From NCBI GenBank assembly GCA_015063785.1, contig SVTM01000002.1, forward strand, positions 42,556-106,555: 64,000 bases of DNA, read 5' to 3'. Each line of letters starts with the position of its first letter. Position 1 is the first letter of the stretch. Position numbers and translations under genes: made by a program. Positions 15,340 to 24,188 of the stretch are shown one piece after another. This stretch comes from Oscillospiraceae bacterium. GTDB lineage: Bacteria; Bacillota; Clostridia; Oscillospirales; CAG-382. The notes beneath the pieces were generated by a model, which did not search any database, was not told the DNA's origin, and worked only from the letters and a program-made list of their open reading frames with translations.

Positions 15340-17295
15340 TTATTTATCAATAACAACCATGCCGTGAAGTATAAATTTGTCAACAGTATATGTCAGAATT
15401 CCGTTTTCATAAGAAAAATCGATATCACTGCATTCTGGTACCAAATATACCCTGCTGGGCTTATTTTTGAGCCTTATAGATACTTTCGTATTAAGTGTGA
15501 TAGGAGCATCTTCGATCACCTCTGTTGCTCCGCGAAGCTTGGTGACTGCATACAGAAGATGGTTGACAAGTCTGTTTTCGTTATTTTGCTCCATAAGGGT
15601 TACCACGCCATTTGAACCGAGATTGGTAACAAGAGTTTTGCAGTCTCCGAGCATCTTGTCTATCATATCACAAACGATCTGTTTGTGGTGGAACGCACCG
15701 TGAACTCGATACTCGTCAAAGATGTTCCATGCGATATATCCGACGTTTCCGGAAATCACGGCACCGGGCATGAGGCTTTCTGGATCATTGGGCGTGTTTT
15801 TGTGTGAGCAGAAGCGACGGAAGCTACGGTTGAAATAAGAGTCCTGCATATGTGCCACAACTTCGACGCCGTCATTTACCTTAACAAGATGTCCGCGTTC
15901 ATACATCAGGTACGCCGCAACACCGTTGGGCTGCATATCGTAGCAAGGAACGAGATAGCTGGCATCTATCTGCGAACGATCAATATATTTAACACCGAAA
16001 TCACGGAAGAATTCGCCGTTTTCACAAAGTCCGCTGGTTCCCGAAAGCAGAATCTTGCCTCCGTTATCGATATATTCATTGACTTTTTCAGACAGTTTTT
16101 CGTCAAAAACAGCGATGTCGGGAAAAATGATGAGTTTATAGTCCGACAGATCACATTCGGCGTCTATAATGTTGTAAAGGTACTTACCCTCAAGCATCAT
16201 TCGGTTTGCGCCGATATCCGTGCTTGTGAACATAGTCTCATCGGTATATGTAGAAAATATTGCAATATCGGTAACCGCAGTTACATCAGAGCACCACTTT
16301 TCACGTTTTTCCACCTCGGCGTATGCCGAGCCGATGAGCTTATATGTTGCCTCGTCAAAGTTTCCATGCGGATGGAGCTGATCTCCAATAGAACATTTTG
16401 CGCCGTTTGCAAGAGAAAGGGCAGTTTCATATATAAGCGCATTGGGGTGCTTATATCCGCCAAACTCTCCCCATGTCTTGTGGAATTTTCCAGTCATACC
16501 CAAAAATTCACGTCCAAGCACACGAGTATATGCCGCAGACATCGGGAAATGATCGTATCCCCAACCACCGGTAGGCAAAGATTCCAGCTCGAGATGAGCA
16601 GTATTTGAAAAAACTATGCTTCTGTCATCGCGCGGTATGTTACCAAGATTATAAAAAACGGGCATGTCCTTGTTATACTTTGCAACGACAGCATTCAGGC
16701 GCTTGGTATAGTTGTGATAAACAATTTTTCTGTGTTTATTCACGTCGTCATCATTTTCGGGATCAAGCCCAAGCTTCAGCATAGATTCTATACAGCAAGA
16801 GCAAACACAGGCCGTAGGATAGCAGATATCAACAAAAACCCCGTCAAAATGACCATTGTAACGCTGCATAACTTCTTCGACTTCCGATAGAAGTTGAACG
16901 ATATATTCCTCGTTGTTAAGGCAAAGACCGTGCCAATGGGCACCAAGAAGGGTGTTGTTGCCACTTCTTGAAACGTTTCGAAGGTGAGGATATTTCACAG
17001 CTTTGCGCTCGTCAAGGCCTGCGGAAATATAGATCTGGGTACGAACACCAAGTTCTTCGCACACTGCGAGTTGTCTGCCAAGCAAATCCGTTTTAAGGGT
17101 TGGGTGCATCTCGTTTACACTTGTGGGATGGTAACTCCAGCCATGATGACACTTCGAGAAAAGAGTAATTGAAGAAATATGTCCATCGATAAGAGCCTTT
17201 TTGAAATTTTCTTCCGAAAATCTGCTGCCTACGTCTGGCATAAGCTCGGATGTATGAAAATCAAGATGTACTTGTCTGAAAGGTAATTTGTCCAT
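15340..17295 (-). CDS. putative glycoside hydrolase with beta-galactosidase-trimerization-like domain
   Basis: 651 aa from the ATG with AGGAG upstream. An N-terminal TIM-barrel-like half (QVHLDFHTSEL; YISAGLDER; YNGHFDGVFVDICYPTACVCSCC; VFYNLGN) is followed by TWGEFGGYKHPNALIYE, ANGAKCSIGDQLHPHG and a Rossmann-like part (YKLIIFPDIAVF, INEYIDNGGKILLSGTSG), an arrangement seen in putative hydrolases related to alpha-L-fucosidases and GH42 trimerization domains. No signal peptide. Candidate acids are the Asp of FVDIC and Glu of LELES, but catalytic residues are not certain. First gene of a two-gene operon, divergent from the trehalase-like gene. Confidence 0.7.
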   Translation of the reverse strand: MDKLPFRQVHLDFHTSELMPDVGSRFSEENFKKALIDGHISSITLFSKCHHGWSYHPTSVNEMHPTLKTDLLGRQLAVCEELGVRTQIYISAGLDERKAVKYPHLRNVSRSGNNTLLGAHWHGLCLNNEEYIVQLLSEVEEVMQRYNGHFDGVFVDICYPTACVCSCCIESMLKLGLDPENDDDVNKHRKIVYHNYTKRLNAVVAKYNKDMPVFYNLGNIPRDDRSIVFSNTAHLELESLPTGGWGYDHFPMSAAYTRVLGREFLGMTGKFHKTWGEFGGYKHPNALIYETALSLANGAKCSIGDQLHPHGNFDEATYKLIGSAYAEVEKREKWCSDVTAVTDIAIFSTYTDETMFTSTDIGANRMMLEGKYLYNIIDAECDLSDYKLIIFPDIAVFDEKLSEKVNEYIDNGGKILLSGTSGLCENGEFFRDFGVKYIDRSQIDASYLVPCYDMQPNGVAAYLMYERGHLVKVNDGVEVVAHMQDSYFNRSFRRFCSHKNTPNDPESLMPGAVISGNVGYIAWNIFDEYRVHGAFHHKQIVCDMIDKMLGDCKTLVTNLGSNGVVTLMEQNNENRLVNHLLYAVTKLRGATEVIEDAPITLNTKVSIRLKNKPSRVYLVPECSDIDFSYENGILTYTVDKFILHGMVVIDK

Positions 17296-17407
17296 AATAA
17301 TCTCCTGAACATAAATGAAATCACACAATAATTATAAATCAAAACAGCAAAAGATTCTTGTATAATATTAGACATTTCTATAACAATATTCATATTTTCT
17401 GTAAATA

Positions 17408-17436
17408 TTGCATTTGTTTTGAAAGTGTGTTATAAT
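17408..17436 (+). promoter_or_regulatory. sigma-A promoter of the trehalase-like gene
   Basis: TTGCAT, 17-bp spacer, TATAAT, 25 nt before the ATG. The 166-bp region is shared with the divergent glycosidase operon. Confidence 0.75.
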
Positions 17437-17461
17437 TAACAAAAAACAGGAGGATAAAACC

Positions 17462-18673
17462 ATGTCAAGTAAAGTAAAAGAATATATCGCCAGCCACTGG
17501 GACGAATGTATAAAAGAAAACAGAAACGACTTCGACACCCTTGTCGGACTTCCCTATCCTTATATAGTGCCCGCAGTCGGTCACTTCGACGAAATGTACT
17601 ACTGGGACACGTACTTTACAAATATCGGTCTCATACTGGCAGGCCGCGCCATGCAGGCAAAATTTAACGTAGACAATATGCTGAATCTAATTTCGCGTTT
17701 CGGCTTTATGCCCAACGGCAACAGAAATTACTATCTCACACGATCTCAACCTCCTTTTCTGTCATATATGGTAAGCGATATTTTTGATTTCTTTAAAGAC
17801 AAGGCTTGGCTTGCAGGAGCGTTTTTGATGCTGGAAAAGGAATACAATTTCTGGATGACAAAGCGCATAACAAAGACGGGGCTTAATCAATACCGCGATG
17901 ACTCGCCAAAAGACGAACTGATAAAGCTTTCTTATGATCTCGAAGAAAGAATGGGAAAAAAGCTTGCAGGAGACAGAGAAAAGATAGGCCTTCACTATCT
18001 CGTAATGTGCGAAGCGGGATGGGATATAAACACAAGATTTGGACTTGAAGGATATAACTATATTCAGGTCGACCTGAATTCTCTGATGTACGGTTTTGAG
18101 AAAAACATGGCACGCTTTTCGGAAATTCTTGAAAACGGCCAAAACGATGTATGGAACGAGAGGGCGGCAAAGAGAAAAGCTCTTATGCTTAAGATTCTTG
18201 ATTCGGGCGATGGGCTTTTGGTCGATTACAATTTCGTGACTGAAAAACATAGTTCTAATTTTGCGTCTGCATCTCTTTATCCCCTTTTTACAGGCGTCGC
18301 CGATGACAGAAACGCCGGGGCAATAATGAAAAATCTTTGCCGTCTTGAGGAAAAATACGGCATTCTCTCGAACGAGAAAAATGACGTCGAAGGTTCGTTC
18401 CAATGGGGATATCCCAACGGATGGGCTTGCCAGCAGTATATTGCCATAAAGGGCTTTGACAGATACGGATTTAAGGCCGATGCGCGCAGGATCGCCGAAA
18501 AGTACATCGCCGTTGCCGACAAAGTGTTTGCCGAAACAGGCAACCTTTGGGAAAAGTACAACGTGGTCGAAGGTAGCAGCAACGTATGCGACGAATATAA
18601 GATGCCCGCAATGATGGGTTGGAGCGCAGGAGTTTATCTTGCAGCGGAAAAATACCTTGAAGGCAACGAATAA
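17462..18673 (+). CDS. trehalase-like GH37 glycosidase
   Basis: 403 aa, AGGAGG ribosome binding site. It carries GHFDEMYYWDTYF and QWGYPNGWACQQY, close to both trehalase signature motifs. MCEAGWDINTRF places the catalytic acid at D188, and DEYKMPAMMGW the base at E378, matching the E. coli GH37 pair in position. Without a signal peptide, so it likely cleaves trehalose or a related alpha-glucoside in the cytoplasm. About 100 residues shorter than periplasmic trehalases, so a relaxed specificity is possible. Confidence 0.82.
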   Translation: MSSKVKEYIASHWDECIKENRNDFDTLVGLPYPYIVPAVGHFDEMYYWDTYFTNIGLILAGRAMQAKFNVDNMLNLISRFGFMPNGNRNYYLTRSQPPFLSYMVSDIFDFFKDKAWLAGAFLMLEKEYNFWMTKRITKTGLNQYRDDSPKDELIKLSYDLEERMGKKLAGDREKIGLHYLVMCEAGWDINTRFGLEGYNYIQVDLNSLMYGFEKNMARFSEILENGQNDVWNERAAKRKALMLKILDSGDGLLVDYNFVTEKHSSNFASASLYPLFTGVADDRNAGAIMKNLCRLEEKYGILSNEKNDVEGSFQWGYPNGWACQQYIAIKGFDRYGFKADARRIAEKYIAVADKVFAETGNLWEKYNVVEGSSNVCDEYKMPAMMGWSAGVYLAAEKYLEGNE

Positions 18674-18727
18674 ACTTCAAACTCAAATATTTTAGACCGA
18701 CATTTGCCACTTTTTGTTTTAAAAAGC

Positions 18728-18756
18728 TTGACAAAACGCCCCTTTTGTGCTACAAT
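18728..18756 (+). promoter_or_regulatory. sigma-A promoter of tRNA-Pro
   Basis: TTGACA, 17-bp spacer, TACAAT, 19 nt before the mature 5' end of the tRNA. Confidence 0.85.
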
Positions 18757-18775
18757 GCTCTTGTTGCAAATATTT

Positions 18776-18852
18776 CGGGGTGTGGCTCAGCTTGGTAGAG
18801 TGCTTGGTTCGGGACCAAGAGGCCGGAGGTTCGAATCCTCTCACTCCGACCA
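18776..18852 (+). tRNA. tRNA-Pro (anticodon CGG)
   Basis: 77 nt including an encoded CCA. Acceptor stem CGGGGTG / CACTCCG with A discriminator, D-arm GGCTCAGCTTGGTAGAG, anticodon stem CTTGG / CCAAG around loop TTCGGGA (anticodon CGG), T-arm GGAGGTTCGAATCCTC. Complete cloverleaf. Reads CCG codons. Confidence 0.97.
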
Positions 18853-18856
18853 TTTC

Positions 18857-18895
18857 AAAAACCTCAGACAGTTTTTAGCACTGTTTGAGGTTTTT
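18857..18895 (+). terminator. terminator after tRNA-Pro
   Basis: AAAAACCTCA-ACAGT / ACTGT-TGAGGTTTTT, two stacked stems with one mismatch, followed by T-rich sequence. Confidence 0.85.
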
Positions 18896-19019
18896 GTCTT
18901 TTTCTTGCCGTTTTTTAAGCAAAAATGTACAAAAAACAAAGTTATCTTTTTTCGTTTGTCGTGTTTGACGGAAAAGACATAAATTTATACTGCAAAACGC
19001 CGAAAAAGTGTGAATGTTA

Positions 19020-19048
19020 TTGACATGTTATAATATATATGGTATAAT
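19020..19048 (+). promoter_or_regulatory. consensus promoter of the exopolysaccharide operon
   Basis: TTGACA, 17-bp spacer, TATAAT, exact consensus. It lies 52 nt before the first EPS gene; the next 14 genes are tightly packed on the same strand, consistent with one transcript. Confidence 0.88.
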
Positions 19049-19099
19049 TATTTGAATAAAAATGCGTTAATATTGATTTTACATACACAGAGGTTTGCA

Positions 19100-20284
19100 A
19101 TGAAAAAGTTTGAAAACAAAGTGTGGCTTTCAACCCCCACAATGCACGGAGAAGAACTAAAATACATAAAAGAAGCATACGATACCAACTGGATGTCGAC
19201 CATCGGCGAAAATATCAACGAGATTGAAAAGCAGATGAGTGAAAAGCTCGGATGTAAATACGCCATTGCTCTCTCATGCGGTACGAGCGCCCTGCACATG
19301 GCAATGAGGCTTGCAGGTATTGCACCGAAAGAAAAAGTGTTCTGTTCTGACATGACCTTTGCTGCCACTGTCAATCCTGTGGTCTACGAAAAAGCAGAGC
19401 CTGTTTTTATTGACACCGAGTACGATTCGTGGAACATGGATCCCGAATGTCTTGAAAAAGCATTCCGTGAGTACCCCGAAGTTAAAACGGTAGTTGTGGC
19501 AAATCTTTATGGCACCCCCGCCAAACTTTCTGAGATCTGTAAGATTGCTCAGAAGCACGGTGCATGCGTTATTGAAGACGCCGCGGAATCTTTAGGCGCA
19601 ACCTACAACGGCAAACAGACAGGAAGCTTTGGAAAGTACAATATCATATCCTTTAACGGAAACAAGATCATTACCGGCTCCTCTGGAGGAATGCTTCTGA
19701 CAGATGACGAGCAGGCTGCGGCGAAAGCGAGAAAATGGTCCACGCAGAGCCGTGAAAGCGCACCTTGGTATCAGCACGAAGAGCTCGGATACAACTACCG
19801 CATGAGCAATGTTATTGCAGGAGTTGTCAGAGGCCAGATACCACACCTTGAAGAACATATAGCCTTGAAAAAAGCAATATTTGAAAGATACAAAAACGGT
19901 TTCTCCGACCTGCCCGTATCGTTAAATCCTTTTGACTCCGAAAAATCAGTGCCCAACTTCTGGCTTTCGTGCCTTCTCATAAACGAAGAAGCCATGTGTC
20001 GTCAGATAAGAAACGACAAAACATCAGAATTTGTCAGCGAAAAAGGAAAAAGCTGTCCCGACGAAATACTTTCTGCCCTTGCAGAATGCAACGCAGAAGG
20101 ACGTCCCATTTGGAAACCTATGCACATGCAGCCGATTTTCTCGGATTGCGCATTCGTTTCGATCGACGGCAAAGACGTCGGAGCTGATATTTTTAATCGC
20201 GGACTTTGTTTGCCCAGCGACATCAAGATGACACAAGACCAACAGGATGCAATCATCGAAATCGTCAGAAGCTGTTTTAACTAA
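19100..20284 (+). CDS. DegT/DnrJ/EryC1-type sugar aminotransferase
   Basis: 394 aa from the ATG preceded by AGAGG. PLP-dependent fold: WLSTPTMHGEELKYIKEAYDTNW, SCGTSALHMAMRLAG, DMTFAATVNPVVY, VIEDAAESLGATY, and the Schiff-base lysine in SFNGNKIITGSSGG. Enzymes of this type convert a nucleotide-4-keto or 3-keto sugar into an amino sugar (for example UDP-4-amino-trideoxy sugars by PglE). Here it leads the operon, immediately before a PglC-like transferase. No sugar 4,6-dehydratase is in the window, so the keto-sugar must come from elsewhere. Confidence 0.9.
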   Translation: MKKFENKVWLSTPTMHGEELKYIKEAYDTNWMSTIGENINEIEKQMSEKLGCKYAIALSCGTSALHMAMRLAGIAPKEKVFCSDMTFAATVNPVVYEKAEPVFIDTEYDSWNMDPECLEKAFREYPEVKTVVVANLYGTPAKLSEICKIAQKHGACVIEDAAESLGATYNGKQTGSFGKYNIISFNGNKIITGSSGGMLLTDDEQAAAKARKWSTQSRESAPWYQHEELGYNYRMSNVIAGVVRGQIPHLEEHIALKKAIFERYKNGFSDLPVSLNPFDSEKSVPNFWLSCLLINEEAMCRQIRNDKTSEFVSEKGKSCPDEILSALAECNAEGRPIWKPMHMQPIFSDCAFVSIDGKDVGADIFNRGLCLPSDIKMTQDQQDAIIEIVRSCFN

Positions 20285-20301
20285 ACTTACGAGGTTACAT
20301 A

Positions 20302-20997
20302 ATGTACTCAAAATTTTTCAAAAGATTTTTCGATCTTTTGGCATCGATAATTTGTTTTGCAATACTGTTTCCGATCATTCTTTTACTTTGCGTTATCGGC
20401 GTTATAGCAATGAAAGGAAACCCTTTCTTCTTCCAGCTTCGTCCCGGGAAAAAAGACAAGAACGGAAATGAAAAAATCTTCCGTCTTATCAAATTTCGCA
20501 CCATGTCAAACGAAAAGGACGAAAACGGAAATCTTTTGCCGGACGAAAAAAGACTTGGTGCATACGGCAAATTTTTGCGTTCCACTTCTCTTGACGAGTT
20601 GCCTTCTCTTATCAACATCATCCGCGGAGATCTTTCTCTTGTCGGTCCCCGTCCCCAGCTTGTTCGCGACATGATCTTTATGACATCCGAGCAGAGACGC
20701 AGACACGACGTTCGTCCCGGACTTACAGGACTTGCTCAGGTGAACGGCAGAAACAATATAACCTGGGAGCAGAAATTCGAATACGATCTTCAGTACATAG
20801 ATGACGGGATCACCTTCCTTGGTGATATCAAGATTCTTTTCAAAACAGTTTTAAAGGTTGTGAAAAGAAGCGACACAGTGCGCGAAGGAACAGTATCCGA
20901 CCTTGACTTTGGAGATTGGCTGATGCTTCACGGAATGGTCACCGAAAGCGAGTATAACGAAAAGCAGGCACAAGCAAAAGAACTTTTGAAACTTTAA
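20302..20997 (+). CDS. initiating sugar-phosphate transferase (WcaJ/PglC type)
   Basis: 231 aa. One N-terminal membrane hairpin (FFDLLASIICFAILFPIILLL) then the catalytic part: KFRTMSNEKD, LRSTSLDELPSLINIIRG, SLVGPRPQL, RPGLTGLAQVNGRN. This family transfers a sugar 1-phosphate from UDP-sugar to undecaprenyl phosphate at the inner membrane face, the first committed step of EPS repeat-unit assembly. It lacks the long N-terminal multi-span region of WcaJ, so it is the short PglC-like form. It pairs with the upstream aminotransferase and the downstream acyltransferase. Confidence 0.92.
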   Translation: MYSKFFKRFFDLLASIICFAILFPIILLLCVIGVIAMKGNPFFFQLRPGKKDKNGNEKIFRLIKFRTMSNEKDENGNLLPDEKRLGAYGKFLRSTSLDELPSLINIIRGDLSLVGPRPQLVRDMIFMTSEQRRRHDVRPGLTGLAQVNGRNNITWEQKFEYDLQYIDDGITFLGDIKILFKTVLKVVKRSDTVREGTVSDLDFGDWLMLHGMVTESEYNEKQAQAKELLKL

Positions 20998-21014
20998 CAA
21001 CAAGAGGTTTAGCT

Positions 21015-21464
21015 GTGAAGAAAAGTATATTTCAGAAAATCCGCGCTTTTTTCAGAAAATGGATGAGTGCAAAGATTATTCCACATATGGTTCTTAACGG
21101 TTGGAGAATTTTTTTCTACCGCAGATGCGGATACAACATAGGCAAAAACGTATTTATCGGCATGCGCTGTTATCTGGACGACCTTGAACCGAAAATGTTC
21201 ACTGTAGAGGATGACGTTATCATCTCATACGGCGTCTTCTTTGCCTGCCACGGAAAAAATCAACAGCACACCCCCATCACTATCAAAAAAGGCGCGTACA
21301 TTGGAATGAGAGCAAACGTCATATCAGGAAAAACCGGTGTTACCATCGGCGAAAACGCGATAGTCGGAGCCTGCACACTTGTTAACAAGGACGTACCTGC
21401 AGGCGCCACCGCCGTAGGTGTTCCCTGCAGAATTATTGAAAAGAACGGTGACAAAAATGAATGA
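21015..21464 (+). CDS. hexapeptide-repeat acyltransferase
   Basis: 149 aa with a GTG start and GAGG 8 nt upstream. Left-handed beta-helix repeats: IGKNVFIGMRCYLDD, VEDDVIISYGVFFACHG, IKKGAYIGMRANVISGKTGVTIGENAIVGACTLVNKDVPAGATAVG. Ends in the usual VGVPCRII. It probably O- or N-acetylates a sugar of the repeat unit; an N-terminal basic/hydrophobic segment could bring it to the membrane. Overlaps the next gene by 8 nt. Confidence 0.88.
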   Translation: MKKSIFQKIRAFFRKWMSAKIIPHMVLNGWRIFFYRRCGYNIGKNVFIGMRCYLDDLEPKMFTVEDDVIISYGVFFACHGKNQQHTPITIKKGAYIGMRANVISGKTGVTIGENAIVGACTLVNKDVPAGATAVGVPCRIIEKNGDKNE

Positions 21465-22218
21465 GCTTGTATCGATTATAATGCCGTCATACAACACAGC
21501 TCGTTTCATCAAAGAAACGGTCGATTCTGTTTTTGCACAGACCTACAAAAATTTCGAGCTTATTATCGTAGACGACTGTTCTACCGACGATACAGACGAT
21601 GTAGTTGCGCCATATCTTAGTGACGCTCGTGTTAAATACATCAAAAACGAAAAAAACAGCGGTGCCGCAGTTTCGAGAAACAGAGCTTTGCAAGAAGCTG
21701 CCGGAAAATGGATCGCTTTTCTTGACAGTGACGATCTGTGGGACCCCAAAAAGCTTGAAAAGCAGATCGCTTTTATGAAAAACGGCGGATACCATTTTTC
21801 ATACACAAACTATGTTGAGATCGACGAAAAGTCTGCACTTCTTGGCAGAAAAGTTTCGGGTCCGAAAAAGATCACAAAAACTGGTATGTACAATTTTTGC
21901 TGGCCCGGTTGTCTTACTGTTATGTACGACGCCGAAAAAATTGGTCTTGTACAGATCGAGGACATCAAAAAAAACAACGACTATGCCATGTGGCTGAAAG
22001 CTATCAAGAAAGCAAATTGTTATCTTCTCGACGAAGAACTTGCACGCTACAGAAAGAGAAGCGGTTCTATCAGCAACCACAGCTATACAAAACTTATTAA
22101 ATGGCATTACAGACTATATAGACATGCCGAGAAGAAGAACCCCGTAAGTTCATTTGTTCTTACTTTGAGAAATCTCTTTTTCGGCGTTATCAAAAAAATC
22201 ATTTACGTAAAGGGATAA
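21457..22218 (+). CDS. family 2 glycosyltransferase
   Basis: 253 aa; ATG overlapping the previous stop. GT-A fold motifs VSIIMPSYNTARFIKETVDSVFAQT, IIVDDCSTDDT, GAAVSRNRALQEAAG and the metal-binding FLDSDDLWDP. It transfers a sugar from a nucleotide donor to the growing lipid-linked repeat unit in the cytoplasm. Donor and acceptor cannot be read from sequence. Confidence 0.9.
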   Translation: MNELVSIIMPSYNTARFIKETVDSVFAQTYKNFELIIVDDCSTDDTDDVVAPYLSDARVKYIKNEKNSGAAVSRNRALQEAAGKWIAFLDSDDLWDPKKLEKQIAFMKNGGYHFSYTNYVEIDEKSALLGRKVSGPKKITKTGMYNFCWPGCLTVMYDAEKIGLVQIEDIKKNNDYAMWLKAIKKANCYLLDEELARYRKRSGSISNHSYTKLIKWHYRLYRHAEKKNPVSSFVLTLRNLFFGVIKKIIYVKG

Positions 22219-22221
22219 ATA

Positions 22222-23271
22222 ATGAGTAAGAAGAGAGTGTGTGTCCTCGGGCACTTCGGAAACGGTCTTGAGCTTTTAAACGGCCAAACCGTGAAAACAA
22301 AGATAGTTACCGAAGAGCTTTGCCTAAAATTCGGTGAAAACGAAATTCTGAAAATCGACACGCACGGCGGGGCGAAAACTCTGATAAAAGCGCCGCTTCA
22401 GGTCATAAAAGCGCTTAAAACTTCAAAAAACGTTGTGATTTTCCCCGCGCACAACGGGCTTAGAGTATACGCGCCGATGCTTTCTTTTTTCAAAAAGTTT
22501 TTCAGCGGCACAAAACTTCATTATGCCGTAATCGGAGGTTGGCTGCCCGAATTTATCGAAAAAAGGAAAAGTCTTTCAAAACATCTGCAAAAATTTGACG
22601 GCATCTACGTTGAAACAAAAACAATGAAAAAAGCATTGGAAGAACAAGGCTTTGACAACATAAGTATCGTGCCAAACTGTAAAAGGTTAAATATTCTTAG
22701 AGAAGATGAACTGATCTATGACAACCGTCCGCCTTTTCATCTCTGCACTTTTTCGAGAGTTATGAAAGAAAAAGGCATTGAAGATGCAATCAATGCTGTA
22801 AAAGCTGTTAATGAAAAACGTGGACAAGCCGTGTACACCCTTGACATTTATGGACAGATCGATTCTAATCAAACCGAATGGTTTGAAAAACTGAAGAGCG
22901 AATTTCCCGATTATATTTCGTACAAAGGTTGCGTTGACCCAACGAAAAGCGTTGAGGTGCTGAAAGAATATTTTGCACTGCTTTTCCCGACTTATTATCA
23001 AGGTGAAGGCTTCGCAGGCACCGTCATTGATGCTTTTTCAGCAGGTGTTCCCGTTGTGGCAAGCGATTGGAAATACAACGCCGAAATAGTATCTGACGGC
23101 AAAAACGGTTTTATTTTTGAAACCCACAATGTACAAAAGCTTGCAGATATCCTGCAAAAAGCAATCGAGAACCCTGACATTTTCAATTCTCTTAAAACAA
23201 ACTGTCTTTACTGCGCACACAGATACGAACCCGAGAAAGCTCTTGAAGCGCTTTTTGACAACATAAACTGA
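22222..23271 (+). CDS. family 4-type glycosyltransferase (GT-B)
   Basis: 349 aa. GT-B fold; the C-terminal half carries HLCTFSRVMKEKGIEDAINAV, IYGQIDSNQTEWFE, YISYKGCV and LLFPTYYQGEGFAGTVIDAFSAGVPVVASDWKYNAEIV, the nucleotide-sugar binding region with the EX7E-like acid pair region. Cytoplasmic. It starts 3 nt after the previous stop. Confidence 0.88.
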   Translation: MSKKRVCVLGHFGNGLELLNGQTVKTKIVTEELCLKFGENEILKIDTHGGAKTLIKAPLQVIKALKTSKNVVIFPAHNGLRVYAPMLSFFKKFFSGTKLHYAVIGGWLPEFIEKRKSLSKHLQKFDGIYVETKTMKKALEEQGFDNISIVPNCKRLNILREDELIYDNRPPFHLCTFSRVMKEKGIEDAINAVKAVNEKRGQAVYTLDIYGQIDSNQTEWFEKLKSEFPDYISYKGCVDPTKSVEVLKEYFALLFPTYYQGEGFAGTVIDAFSAGVPVVASDWKYNAEIVSDGKNGFIFETHNVQKLADILQKAIENPDIFNSLKTNCLYCAHRYEPEKALEALFDNIN

Positions 23272-23280
23272 GAGGTACCG

Positions 23281-24186
23281 ATGGGCATATCTTTTTACAA
23301 AATCAAAAAATGGACCAACATGCTTCGAGGAAAAAGCGTACATCATGTCGATCAGCGCGAAGGACAGATTTATTCGGTTTCTGAAGTCAAGGGCTACTAC
23401 AACGATCTGACAGAAAAGATTACCCGTTTCGGTCTTGAAAGTGACGAAGTTCCAATGTCAACTGTTGATTCGGGAAAGCAAATGTACTTTCCCATCGAGA
23501 TTTTTCAATACGGACTTGCTGCATACGACCTGTATCTTTTGAACAACGACGAAAGTATGTTGAAAAAAGCGATTGCCTGCGGCAAATGGGCGATAGACAA
23601 TCAGCAAGATAACGGTGGATGGGTTACTTTTGCCCACAAAAACAAAGACCATCCCTATTCCTCTATGGCACAGGGCGAAGCCATGTCGCTGCTTGTGCGT
23701 CTTAATATCGCCACGGGAGACAACGCATATCTTGAAAGCGCAGAAAAAGCAAAAAACTTTATGCTTTTGCCAAAAAGCGATGGCGGCGTTTGTGAATACG
23801 CCGATGAAGATATGATCCTTTATGAATTCACGGCTATACCCGTTGTTCTTAACGGATGGATCTTTTCGATCTGGGGGCTTTATGACTATTATCTGCATAC
23901 AGGAGACGAAAGCACAAAAAAAGCTCTTGACACAACTCTTTTGAGCCTAAAAAGGAATCTGCCCTCATTCGATATTAAATACTGGAGCAAATATGATGCA
24001 GGTAAGAACATATGCTCCCCTTTTTATCACAAGCTCCATATTGCTCAGCTAAACGTAATGTACAATCTTTTCGGCGATGAAATATACAAGGAATACGCCG
24101 AAAAATGGGAAAAATATCAAAACAGCTTCTGGAAGCCCAAAAAGGCTTTTATAAAAAAGAGTCTGCAAAAGATTTTTGAGAGGTAA
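23281..24186 (+). CDS. D-glucuronyl C5-epimerase C-terminal-like protein
   Basis: 301 aa. Alpha-toroid protein with MYFPIEIFQYGLAAYDLYLL, DNQQDNGGW, VLNGWIFSIWGLYDYYLHTGD, FDIKYWSKYDAGKN and PFYHKLHIAQLNVMYNLFGD, which match the hallmark blocks of the glucuronyl C5-epimerase C-terminal domain (heparan-type epimerases turn D-glucuronate into L-iduronate in the chain). No signal peptide or membrane span. In this operon with a UDP-GlcA 4-epimerase and a galacturonokinase-like protein, a uronate residue in the repeat unit is the likely substrate. Activity is inferred, not shown. Confidence 0.82.
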   Translation: MGISFYKIKKWTNMLRGKSVHHVDQREGQIYSVSEVKGYYNDLTEKITRFGLESDEVPMSTVDSGKQMYFPIEIFQYGLAAYDLYLLNNDESMLKKAIACGKWAIDNQQDNGGWVTFAHKNKDHPYSSMAQGEAMSLLVRLNIATGDNAYLESAEKAKNFMLLPKSDGGVCEYADEDMILYEFTAIPVVLNGWIFSIWGLYDYYLHTGDESTKKALDTTLLSLKRNLPSFDIKYWSKYDAGKNICSPFYHKLHIAQLNVMYNLFGDEIYKEYAEKWEKYQNSFWKPKKAFIKKSLQKIFER

Positions 24187-24188
24187 AC

